Of a DNA stretch of 38,712 bases, positions 24,619 through 31,509 are shown piece after piece. The notes under the pieces were generated by a model. The model saw only the letters and a list, made by a program, of their open reading frames with translations, did no database searches and was not told the DNA's origin. Within the stretch, counting starts at the first letter, position 1. The number at the start of each line of letters is the position of its first letter. The DNA is from Candidatus Aenigmatarchaeota archaeon (GTDB lineage Archaea > Aenigmatarchaeota > Aenigmatarchaeia > GW2011-AR5). The DNA lies in assembly GCA_018304585.1 (NCBI GenBank), contig JAGVVY010000028.1, positions 1 to 38,712 of the forward strand. The letters are read 5' to 3'. The translations under genes were made by a program, and so were the position numbers.

Positions 24619-24660
24619 GTTAACCCGGTAAATCATATTCGGAATCTTTACCGGGTTAAC
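24619..24660. repeat. perfect 14-bp inverted repeat (second of a pair)
   Basis: GTTAACCCGGTAAA (24619-24632) and its exact inverse TTTACCGGGTTAAC (24647-24660), 14-nt loop. It starts one base after the first repeat. On the minus strand it follows the stop of the gene ending at 24671, so it could act as a transcript-end hairpin. Confidence 0.75.
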
Positions 24661-24670
24661 TATAAAATCT

Positions 24671-24967
24671 TCAAATGAGCGCCGGCAGCGTGAAAAAGAT
24701 CGTCGCGAACAGCGATATTATCGTCATGGCCGCGAATATCAGCTTGAATGCCGTTTCATGGTGCCTGGCCATCCCGGTGCCTGCAAGAAGCATGGCTAAA
24801 GGCGCCATCGGCGCAAATACGAGGAGCAGGTAAACGTAAAATTCGGCGTAAGGCGTAAGCACGCTCAGTGCCGGCAGGATGAAATAGAAGACGTTGACGA
24901 TCAGGACCATGAAATAAACCGTGCTGATAGCCAAAAATTTAGGCGAAAGCCCTTCAGGAATGTTCAT
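24671..24967 (-). CDS. small three-helix membrane protein
   Basis: A 98-residue protein with three likely transmembrane segments (about 12-34, 42-63 and 74-95), with a short loop MARHHETAFK holding two histidines and a charge. No family recognised. Its ATG overlaps the stop of the amidohydrolase-like gene upstream (ATGA, 24964-24967), so it is the second gene of a two-gene unit and may anchor or serve that enzyme. The double palindrome at 24575-24660 follows its stop. Confidence 0.7.
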   Translation of the reverse strand: MNIPEGLSPKFLAISTVYFMVLIVNVFYFILPALSVLTPYAEFYVYLLLVFAPMAPLAMLLAGTGMARHHETAFKLIFAAMTIISLFATIFFTLPALI

Positions 24968-25977
24968 TTCAGGTCACCGATGAACCTTTCAAAATTGCTC
25001 CAGCGCGTCTTCTGGGACGCGTAATAAATCACGTCCTGTATCAGTTTCATTGAGGTCTTCGGGTACATTTCATTAAGAAACGCGGACGTTTCAAACATTA
25101 TCGCGCTTCCCCCGGTCTTCTCCAGCAGCTTCTTCACGTTCCCGTCCCCCCTCTTGCCGGTAAATGATTTCTGGTAGGTTATCCGGAATTCCGTGGCTTC
25201 AATACTCTCTTCCAGCATCTTTTCATATCTGGCCCAGTCCAGCCCTTTTTCCATTTCCTCGGCATTCCTGCCAAGTATCCTTGCGGCGTTGCTTATGTCT
25301 TTTTTCACGTCGTTCCTGTAGCTACCCTGCATGGCCTTCAGGCTGAATTTCCTGAACCTATAGCCTATGCTTCTTCTGAGCCAGTTGCCGGCCCAGGACA
25401 CGGCATAGGCCTTCATGTGATTTTTTATCCGGGCGAGCCTCTCTGCGTTCTTCTTGTTGGCTTTCTCGACCGCCTCCTTCACCACGTTCTCGTTGAACCA
25501 TTTTCCGTTGTTGGTGCAGACATCCAGTATTGACGGAAAATTCTTGAGGCGCATTGCCTGGGCATGGATTATCGCGTACAGCGGCGTCTTGGGAGCGAGG
25601 GTTTCGGCCGCCATCCAGAAATGGTTGTGCACGTTGACCTTTTCCAGGTATTCCTCCTGATCCTGAGAATAGAAGGCGTATTTTTTCTCAAAAAGCATCC
25701 GCTTCTTGTAATTATCCGCGGCCTTGAACATCTCGAGCGCCTCGTCCATACTGGCCGGTTTCCTGAAAAAATCAACGCCATATCGGCCTGCGCGAGGGAC
25801 GGTGCAGACTATGCCGAGGCTTCCCATGCGTTTTGTGAGCATCGACGTGATGAATTCGCACCCCGCGTCCCCCCGCATGACCGGCGAGAGCGTGGTAGTG
25901 GCATGCGGGGCTATGAACACGGGGCCGGAATTGTTGTTCTTGAGAAGCATGAAACCCTCTTTGTAATACGCGCGCAT
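24964..25977 (-). CDS. N-formylglutamate amidohydrolase-like protein, paralog 1
   Basis: A 337-residue soluble protein resembling the N-formylglutamate amidohydrolase superfamily of metal-dependent amide hydrolases. Landmarks: VFIAPHATTT (His near residue 24), VPRAGRYGVDFFR (the R-x-x-D-x-x-R region), PLYAIIHAQAMRL (second His), and AIMFETSAFLNE near the C-terminus (metal or substrate Glu). The same landmarks appear in the divergent neighbour at 26014, with moderate identity throughout, so they are paralogs. The middle holds a long basic helical insert. I choose MRAYYKEG (25977) as the start; the frame opens at 26097 inside the divergent gene. Coupled downstream to a three-helix membrane protein. 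Assignment to the superfamily rests on motif order only. Confidence 0.6.
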   Translation of the reverse strand: MRAYYKEGFMLLKNNNSGPVFIAPHATTTLSPVMRGDAGCEFITSMLTKRMGSLGIVCTVPRAGRYGVDFFRKPASMDEALEMFKAADNYKKRMLFEKKYAFYSQDQEEYLEKVNVHNHFWMAAETLAPKTPLYAIIHAQAMRLKNFPSILDVCTNNGKWFNENVVKEAVEKANKKNAERLARIKNHMKAYAVSWAGNWLRRSIGYRFRKFSLKAMQGSYRNDVKKDISNAARILGRNAEEMEKGLDWARYEKMLEESIEATEFRITYQKSFTGKRGDGNVKKLLEKTGGSAIMFETSAFLNEMYPKTSMKLIQDVIYYASQKTRWSNFERFIGDLK

Positions 25978-26013
25978 TGGAATCAAGTTATTTATGGCGG
26001 TCCGAGGATAAAA

Positions 26014-26976
26014 ATGCTTATGCTCTCGTTCCGCTACATGCCCGGTTTTAACGTCATAGAAAGCGGAAAGCCCGGGCCTATATTCGTTGCCCCCCATTCT
26101 ACGCTTACCTACTGCTCTGCCGAGCGCGAAGATGTGGGCGCCGAGAACACGGCCGTTGCAGGCGTCAGCGCCATGGGCGGATCGGCAATAATCTCAACAA
26201 TACCGCGCCACGGCGTTCTGGGTATAGACTATAACCGCCGCGTTCCAAAGAAGGCCGAACTCGCAAAGGATCTCGGCGACATAAAGGGCAACGACAAACT
26301 GACTTCATATTACAGGAATTGTGCATGGATAGCCGAGAACCCGTTGCAGGATTCTTACAAGAAAAAGATATATTCCAGCTTCTGGAAAACTGTTGAAACG
26401 ATGGGGAAACGGCATAAGCGGCCCTTCTTCGTCTTCTGCCATACCTTAAGCTCAAGGATAAAGAATCTGCCCTCGGCCGTGGACCTTGTTACCGGAAGGG
26501 GGGCATGGATAGAAAAGGGAAAGGTCGAAAGGATCGCCGCCAAATTGAACAGAAAACACGATTTTAGCCGGTACAGGGAAGACTGGATTTTGGACATGAA
26601 ATTCCACGCTATGATGGAAAAAAAGATATTAGGAAGGCATTTTACTTCGATAAAGGACTCAAAAGGCATGCGCAGGGAGTGGATGCTTCAGGATATAGAA
26701 AAAGCTAACAGTATATCGGGGAAAAAACTGGACATAAAGACGATTGATTTTCTGGAGTACTACCGCGCTATAGAGGACGTGATGAAAAAAAGCGACATAA
26801 AGATAACCGTTGAGAACGTCTATTTCGGCGACACGGCAAAGCCTGTCCTGCCGCTTCTCAAAAGAACCAATGGATCGGGCCTTGAAGTCGAGGCGCAGTC
26901 GTTCCTCAACGAGAATCATGCCGAGGAGGTCGTTTCCGTCATTGAAGGCGTCGTGAAGGAATTCCATAGCGGATGA
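26014..26976 (+). CDS. N-formylglutamate amidohydrolase-like protein, paralog 2
   Basis: A 320-residue paralog of the divergent gene at 25977. Shared landmarks are PIFVAPHSTLT, STIPRHGVLGIDYNRR, FFVFCHTLSSRIKNLPSAVD and LEVEAQSFLNENHAEE. An acidic Glu/Asp pair follows the first His motif (EREDVGAEN), a possible metal site. The start may be 26014 or the second ATG at 26020; TTATTTAT at 25988-25995 is 19-26 nt upstream of 26014. The start-to-start gap with paralog 1 is only 36 bp. The last codons and TGA stop lie within the left arm of the inverted-repeat element at 26966, so the natural C-terminus may have been altered by insertion. Confidence 0.6.
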   Translation: MLMLSFRYMPGFNVIESGKPGPIFVAPHSTLTYCSAEREDVGAENTAVAGVSAMGGSAIISTIPRHGVLGIDYNRRVPKKAELAKDLGDIKGNDKLTSYYRNCAWIAENPLQDSYKKKIYSSFWKTVETMGKRHKRPFFVFCHTLSSRIKNLPSAVDLVTGRGAWIEKGKVERIAAKLNRKHDFSRYREDWILDMKFHAMMEKKILGRHFTSIKDSKGMRREWMLQDIEKANSISGKKLDIKTIDFLEYYRAIEDVMKKSDIKITVENVYFGDTAKPVLPLLKRTNGSGLEVEAQSFLNENHAEEVVSVIEGVVKEFHSG

Positions 26977-27013
26977 TATTAGTTTTCAGGCATTCTAATG
27001 TCATTTGCTATAG
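26966..27013. mobile_element. 48-bp family-2 inverted-repeat element between convergent genes
   Basis: ATAGCGGATGATATTA at the left and TAATGTCATTTGCTAT at the right are imperfect inverses around TTAGTTTTCAGGCATTCT (26979-26996), the core also found at 8683 and 35615. It contains both stop codons of the converging genes (26974-26976 and 27001-27003). It could also serve as a bidirectional terminator hairpin. Confidence 0.6.
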
Positions 27014-27915
27014 AATACATGCTCCATCTCCCAGTTCAGGGGAACCGGCTGCCTGTTCCTTATGACAGCGGGAATTACACTGTAGGATTCCAGTCTTTTA
27101 CCGGAAAACTTCATCTTCACTATGGCGCTCCTCGAAACATTCCTATGCACGCTTTCCTTCTGGTCGAAGACAAAATTCCCGAGGGAGTAGAAGATTATGC
27201 CGCCCTTGTACCTTTCTATTTTCTCCAGCACGTGCGGATGATGCCCTATCACTGCGTCCGCTCCGGCGTCGATCGCTTCCTTCGCATACATCTCCTGCGA
27301 CTTGATTATTTTGCCGGTCAGATACTCCTTTCCCATGTGGAGGGATATTATCGCCACGTCCGCCTCGCTCTTCATTTCCCTTATCCGCTTCCGTATTACC
27401 GCGGCAAAATCTTTTGTCGTGGCGATCCCCGGCCTCGTCTTTGATGGCGCGAATCCCCGCGGCACGATGGAAGAGAACGCTGCAAAGCCAAAAGCGACTC
27501 CGTTCCTGCGCAGTATATCATATTTCTTTATCGGTATTCCGTTCCATCTGTCTTGCGAATACTCCAGCCCGACGTTCCTGATGCCCGTCTTGCCAAGGAA
27601 TCCAAGCGTGTCGCCGAGCGCCTCGGCGCCGTAATCCAGGGAATGGTTGTTGGCAAGCGACACGATGTTTATTCCGGAATACCGGAGGCTCTTTATAGCT
27701 TCCGGCGGCGCCTCGAACACGATGCGCTTGTTGCGGTTGGCCGTGCCGCGGCTGGAAATGGGGGACTCAAGGTTGGCGAACGTTATATCGGAATCGCGCA
27801 GCAGCGCGGCGCACTGCGAGAAAGGATACCTGTAACCGTGCCTTAGTATGGCGCTGGAAACGCGCCGATCCAGCATTACATCGCCCACAGCGGTGACGAT
27901 CGTTTTCCGCGGCAT
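27001..27915 (-). CDS. CapA/PgsA-type metallophosphatase-like protein
   Basis: A 304-residue protein of the CapA family (calcineurin-like fold), named after its role in poly-gamma-glutamate capsule synthesis. Seen: VGDVMLDRRV at the N-terminus, FANLESP, SLANNHSLDYG, IISLHMGKEY and IGHHPHVLEK, covering the expected metal ligands. There is no signal peptide, so it seems cytoplasmic, unlike membrane-anchored PgsA. The start at 27915 (MPRKTIV) has AAATTTAAAC at 27936-27945, 21-30 nt upstream; the open frame begins earlier at 28011. The last residues (YSK and stop) lie in the repeat element at 26966-27013. Its place beside amidohydrolase-like and RimK-like genes hints at gamma-glutamyl chemistry, as inference. 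Confidence 0.85.
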   Translation of the reverse strand: MPRKTIVTAVGDVMLDRRVSSAILRHGYRYPFSQCAALLRDSDITFANLESPISSRGTANRNKRIVFEAPPEAIKSLRYSGINIVSLANNHSLDYGAEALGDTLGFLGKTGIRNVGLEYSQDRWNGIPIKKYDILRRNGVAFGFAAFSSIVPRGFAPSKTRPGIATTKDFAAVIRKRIREMKSEADVAIISLHMGKEYLTGKIIKSQEMYAKEAIDAGADAVIGHHPHVLEKIERYKGGIIFYSLGNFVFDQKESVHRNVSRSAIVKMKFSGKRLESYSVIPAVIRNRQPVPLNWEMEHVFYSK

Positions 27916-27973
27916 ATCATTAACTGTGCGCGGCGGTTTAAATTTCAGAAATTCCGCCGGAGCATGACTATAA

Positions 27974-28414
27974 TCATGTTCCGTCCTGGAATTGCGCCGG
28001 CCGCGCCGCATCCCGGGAATATGTTCTTGTATCCGTTACGCTGGCCCCGGGAAACGCGCCTAATATTTTATCCGTACCGGCCCTGTCGGTATACGCGATG
28101 ACATCCAGCCATTTTCTTCCGGGCCACCTGCCGCCTTGATACGTGTCAATATGGAGGGGCGAGCCATTAGCACAATTTTTTACATAGTCACGCAAAGCTT
28201 CATCCCTTTGAAATACGCCGGAAAAACGCAATTGATAGACTCTGAAAAGATTCGCCGCTGTCAATTCGTGCTCGAAATCTCGGGATAACGTTGGCCCTGC
28301 GTGAATTGAAAATGGTGGCCATCTCCCCTCAACGATCTCGTCATCGTCGCCATAATAGTCTATAACAAAGACTGCGCCTTCCGGATATTCCGGCCTTTCC
28401 CATAAATGTGCCAT
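27974..28414 (-). CDS. unidentified 146-residue protein
   Basis: No family recognised. The protein is soluble, rich in Trp, Tyr, Arg and Asp, with beta-strand-like stretches (AVFVIDYYGDDDEIVEG near the N-terminus, KWLDVIAYTDRAG later). I place the start at MAHLWERPEY (28414) because TTTTAATAT around 28434-28444 lies 20-30 nt upstream; the frame opens at 28447. It lies between the hydrolase/ATP-grasp operon and capA on the same strand, but has its own TATA box. Confidence 0.55.
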   Translation of the reverse strand: MAHLWERPEYPEGAVFVIDYYGDDDEIVEGRWPPFSIHAGPTLSRDFEHELTAANLFRVYQLRFSGVFQRDEALRDYVKNCANGSPLHIDTYQGGRWPGRKWLDVIAYTDRAGTDKILGAFPGASVTDTRTYSRDAARPAQFQDGT

Positions 28415-28465
28415 ATAAGGGCTATGGCGGAAACATATTAAAATCAAAATTTTCTCAGGAACGCT

Positions 28466-29332
28466 TCATAATGCATCCGCCCTGAGTTTCGCCCACTCTT
28501 CTGCGCACTCGGCGAGGACCTGCGCCGCTATCTGGTAGCGCAATTTCGGCAAAGAAGGATGTTCTTTCATGACGCGGCCGTGCCGGTTGAATTCCACGTG
28601 AATTCCGAAGCGCCGGTCGCCGTTTTTTTCGTTGTGTTCCTTGACGTGCCTATATAGGGTATAATTCTTGCTTCCAGTAAACAGGCTTTTGCTTACCTTT
28701 ACACTGATGTCTATCCTGACATTGCGTTCTTTCAGCCGGTCCTTGAGCCTTTTCACGAAGAACCTGCGGAAGGAAAAAGCGTTCTTGCCGCCGCCGATAT
28801 AGGACCTGTCCGGGCCGAAGCCCAAAAGGACGTCGGCCTGCCTGTGGGAATGCATGCCGTGATAGGAAAGCATTATCCTGGGATTCATGGATTCTATGGT
28901 TTTATGATAGAACTCAAAAATATGCATCAGGCTTTTGTTCGTGCTTATCGGGACGTGCGATTCCGCCTCCTCTCGGCCTTCGTCTGCCATGAACGGCAAG
29001 ACCCTTAGTTTCATGCCTTCGGCATCGGACGGCCGGGCTAAATCGAGTTCTGTCCTGAGAATCGTCGGTATTATGTATGCGGACTGCGAATGCCACGCGG
29101 CAAGCTTCGCCAGAGTGGCGGTATTGGCGTCGCCTATTCCTATATAGGCTTTCTTGCCGTGCTTGGGCGACTCTATGCGCGCAGTCTGCGCATGCTCGGC
29201 GACAATGAGCATCCTGCTGCGGGAATAATCCTCCAGCGCCTCGAACAACAGGCTATTTGCATGGCGGGGCCTGAAATTAGCCTCGAACGCGGAAAGGTCT
29301 TCTTCAGTTTTCAGAAGATTGAGTGCCCTCAT
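28466..29332 (-). CDS. N-formylglutamate amidohydrolase-like protein in the ATP-grasp operon
   Basis: A 288-residue protein fitting the N-formylglutamate amidohydrolase fold: LIVAEHAQTARIESPKHGKK (first metal His), AYIGIGDANTAT (Asp), RTELDLARP in place of the family's sR-x-x-D-x-N-R, LSYHGMHSHRQADVLLGFG (matching the family's H-S...G), and IHVEFNRHGR near the C-terminus (matching Q-x-E-x-N-R). The open frame offers a GTG at 29341, but ATG 29332 overlaps the RimK-like gene's stop as ATGA, the coupling used throughout this window. Last gene of the three-gene operon with two ATP-grasp proteins; the natural guess is that it removes what the ligase adds. Confidence 0.65.
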   Translation of the reverse strand: MRALNLLKTEEDLSAFEANFRPRHANSLLFEALEDYSRSRMLIVAEHAQTARIESPKHGKKAYIGIGDANTATLAKLAAWHSQSAYIIPTILRTELDLARPSDAEGMKLRVLPFMADEGREEAESHVPISTNKSLMHIFEFYHKTIESMNPRIMLSYHGMHSHRQADVLLGFGPDRSYIGGGKNAFSFRRFFVKRLKDRLKERNVRIDISVKVSKSLFTGSKNYTLYRHVKEHNEKNGDRRFGIHVEFNRHGRVMKEHPSLPKLRYQIAAQVLAECAEEWAKLRADAL

Positions 29333-30252
29333 CTGCCCCACGCCATCTCCTCCACCGCCTTGAAAATAGGGGCTATCAGCCTGTCCTTCTTGGATATCTC
29401 CGCTTCATGCCTGACATAATCCATCATCAATGCCGCAACGTTCGTTTCAGTCGCATGGGTTATGCCTTCAAAATGCACGTTTACGTTCGCCTCTATGACT
29501 ACAGGGCCTTTCTTGCCCTCTATTATGTCTATTCCCGCTATGCCAAGGCCGAGCGCTTTGGCGCTGCGTATGGCAATCTTTGTCATTTCCTGGCTGAGCC
29601 TTATCTTCCTGCCCGTTCCGCCGGCGCCTATGTTGGCGCGCCTCTCGCCTTTTTCAGCCACCCTCTTCATGGAAGCGGCGACTTCGTGCCCGATTACAAG
29701 GGCCCGTATGTCTTCGCCCGGGGTGCCGACAAATTCCTCAAGCATTATCGGCTGCTTCATGCCTTCTATCGTATCAAGTATAGGCAGGGCCGAAGACGGG
29801 CTTTCTGCAAACATGACGCCCTTGCCTAACGAACCCTGCAGTAGCTTTATCACTACAGGATACTTCATGTTTTTGAGTATAGGTTTCATCCCCTTTACCG
29901 TTGAACTAAGGTAGCTGAGGGGCGTCGGTATGCCGGCTTTCTCAAGCTTCAGCAGCGTAAGGAACTTGTCGTGCGTTACTATTATAGATTCCGGCGTGAT
30001 GGGCATGTAGGTCCTGCCTTCCAGGAGCTTGCATATAACGTAGCCGTAGTTCCTGTAAGTTCTCGGTATCCTCGGAAAGACGATATCGTATGAGGACAAA
30101 GGCGTGCCCTTCAGCAGGAGCGGTTCGCCGTCCTGTATTCTTACGTCGGGTATCTGGGCATAGGTGACCTTGTCAAACCTTTTCTTCGCTTCTTCCAGAA
30201 GCCATAGGTCCTGCGGCTTCTTTTCCCTTGAACCGAGGATGCATATCTTCAT
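29329..30252 (-). CDS. RimK-type ATP-grasp amino-acid ligase
   Basis: A 307-residue ATP-grasp ligase of the RimK/LysX/MptN group, which activates a carboxylate as acyl-phosphate and joins it to an amine. These enzymes add glutamates to ribosomal protein S6, to lysine carrier proteins or to coenzyme F420 and methanopterin. Seen: YPVVIKLLQGSLGKGVMFAE (ATP lid and Gly-rich loop), LEEFVGTPGEDIRALVIG, MKRVAEKGERRANIGAGG, and the Mg site in GIDIIEGKKGPVVIEANVNVHFEG. All expected catalytic residues seem present. Coupled by ATGA to the degenerate ATP-grasp gene upstream and the hydrolase-like gene downstream. The substrate cannot be read from sequence. Confidence 0.9.
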   Translation of the reverse strand: MKICILGSREKKPQDLWLLEEAKKRFDKVTYAQIPDVRIQDGEPLLLKGTPLSSYDIVFPRIPRTYRNYGYVICKLLEGRTYMPITPESIIVTHDKFLTLLKLEKAGIPTPLSYLSSTVKGMKPILKNMKYPVVIKLLQGSLGKGVMFAESPSSALPILDTIEGMKQPIMLEEFVGTPGEDIRALVIGHEVAASMKRVAEKGERRANIGAGGTGRKIRLSQEMTKIAIRSAKALGLGIAGIDIIEGKKGPVVIEANVNVHFEGITHATETNVAALMMDYVRHEAEISKKDRLIAPIFKAVEEMAWGR

Positions 30253-31100
30253 TGTTTCACCCCGAAAAGATCAAGTATGCGGCTGAGTATGCCCCTTGGA
30301 GTGATAGGCGCCTTCACGTTGGCCTTGGCATGCTCAAGCAAAGGCGTGAACACGTCCTTGCCGGACAGCCTTTCTATCGTTGCAAAAGGGGGGGATAACG
30401 AGAAAGACGCTACCGTGTCGCCGGCAAACGTGACAAAGCCGTAGGCGGAACCCATGCTTTTAGTCGCCCTTACGGCGGCTTCCTTGATTCCGGTCCCTAC
30501 TCCGGTTCCCCTCATTTTGCCATTGATTATCTCAACAGACGAAACGATATCGTTCCCTACGACGAAGCATCCTATGATTTTGTCAGAAACGGGCTTCCGT
30601 ATGGTAATTGCCTGGCCGCTTTTTCTCAGCCTTATCATGGACTTCATGTGCCTGGCGTCTTCGATAAGCGACGAGCGTTCGCCTATGGTAACCCGTATGG
30701 GAAACTCAAGCTCCGGAAGTATCTGCTCTACCGCGTTTTCGCTTATGGCGTAATAGGTTTTGGGCAGCTCGAACCCCGCCCGCCTGAGCTTCATTGCGCC
30801 TACAAGCTTCTTTTGATATGCCAAGAGCCCATCGAGCCCATAAGGAATGTAAGTTGATGAGGCTTCAAGTGCTGTCACGATCGAGAGAAAAAGATCGCTG
30901 TGCCTTGCTGACGGGAAAGGCAGGACTGCTTCAAACTTGGCTATGTCATGGTCGCCAAAAACAAGCCTTGTTCTTCCCTCCCCGCTTTCTATCCTTATTT
31001 CGTCTGCAGGCACGTAGACGCATTCGTCAAAAATACCCTCTGCCTTCCTGATAAAGGGGGATTCCTCCCTCGAATCCATGCCTATGATTGCGGCTTTCAT
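30249..31100 (-). CDS. degenerate ATP-grasp-like partner protein
   Basis: A 283-residue protein that follows the layout of the RimK-like neighbour: a short N-terminal domain (MKAAIIGMDSREESPFIRKA), a KLVGAMKLRRAGFELPKTYY helix matching KFLTLLKLEKAGIPTPLSYL, then the ATP-grasp core. Key places have changed: the Lys/Gly-rich ATP loop is FPIRVTIGERSSLIED, and the metal-binding E-x-N near the end is VASFSLSPPFATIE. It is probably a pseudoenzyme or regulatory subunit. I place the start at 31100: CTTTTTATAAG at 31122-31132 is 22-32 nt upstream; the frame opens at 31136. First gene of the coupled three-gene operon. Confidence 0.72.
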   Translation of the reverse strand: MKAAIIGMDSREESPFIRKAEGIFDECVYVPADEIRIESGEGRTRLVFGDHDIAKFEAVLPFPSARHSDLFLSIVTALEASSTYIPYGLDGLLAYQKKLVGAMKLRRAGFELPKTYYAISENAVEQILPELEFPIRVTIGERSSLIEDARHMKSMIRLRKSGQAITIRKPVSDKIIGCFVVGNDIVSSVEIINGKMRGTGVGTGIKEAAVRATKSMGSAYGFVTFAGDTVASFSLSPPFATIERLSGKDVFTPLLEHAKANVKAPITPRGILSRILDLFGVKQ

Positions 31101-31121
31101 GCAAGACAATCTTGCCGTTTT

Positions 31122-31132
31122 CTTATAAAAAG
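31122..31132 (-). promoter_or_regulatory. TATA element of the ATP-grasp/hydrolase operon
   Basis: On the minus strand CTTTTTATAAG lies 22-32 nt before the ATG at 31100, with no Shine-Dalgarno site between. Confidence 0.5.
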
Positions 31133-31171
31133 GCATACAAGCCGCGATAAAATGGACTTAACATGAAAGTA

Positions 31172-31193
31172 ATGGGCCGGGAGGATTTGAATC
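31172..31193 (-). other. fragment resembling the 3' end of a tRNA
   Basis: ATGGGCCGGGAGGATTTGAA (from 31172) nearly repeats ATGGGGTCGGGAGGATTTGA (from 31231), the T-loop and acceptor 3' strand of tRNA-Trp. The T-stem partner does not follow, so it cannot fold as a tRNA. It may be a remnant of recombination or integration at the tRNA, or a duplicated piece. Confidence 0.5.
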
Positions 31194-31231
31194 TTTTCTC
31201 GCGCTTATCAATTCCGGAAAGCTAAAAAATA

Positions 31232-31386
31232 TGGGGTCGGGAGGATTTGAACCCCCATTAGCTGGTTTCTTCTAAATCATCGCCGCTTGCGCGGCTCTTA
31301 GCTCCAGAAGAGCTGTGCCCGGTCGCTCTTTTTACGGAGCGGCCGTGACTGGAGCCAGCGATCCTGCCTGGTTAGACTACAACCCC
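31232..31386 (-). tRNA. tRNA-Trp (CCA anticodon) with an 82-nt intron
   Basis: Folded by eye on the minus strand. Acceptor GGGGTTG pairs with CGACCCC; D arm GTCT/GGAT; anticodon stem GCTGG/CCAGC with loop C-T-C-C-A-G-A; T arm GGGGG-TTCAAAT-CCTCC; discriminator A; CCA not encoded. The anticodon CCA gives tryptophan. The loop is interrupted after position 37 by an intron at 31267-31348, the usual archaeal place for bulge-helix-bulge splicing, and tRNA-Trp is the tRNA most often carrying an intron in archaea. The spliced RNA is 73 nt. The intron holds a run complementary to the anticodon loop, suggesting a guide role. Promoter at 31412-31419. Confidence 0.93.
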
Positions 31387-31411
31387 TCCAAGCCCAATAT
31401 TAGAGGGCAAA

Positions 31412-31419
31412 TTTATAAA
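31412..31419 (-). promoter_or_regulatory. TATA element of tRNA-Trp
   Basis: The minus strand reads TTTATAAA, 26-33 nt before the mature 5' end, as expected for an archaeal tRNA gene. Confidence 0.5.
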
Positions 31420-31509
31420 GCAGGGCGCGGCGCGGCTTTATGCAGGAAGGATATATAAAGCTCACGTGGCCGCAAAATGCTTAAATAGGGCTTGGGAATC
31501 AACCTAATA

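Noticed and set aside
25564-26013. 150-residue N-terminal extension of the plus-strand amidohydrolase-like gene
   Set aside because: It is antisense to paralog 1, and homology between the paralogs begins only after 26014.
31441-31509. a second tRNA or small RNA near the TATA boxes upstream of 31510
   Set aside because: No cloverleaf or T-loop motif was found in this stretch; the TATA boxes are explained by tRNA-Trp and the membrane-protein gene.
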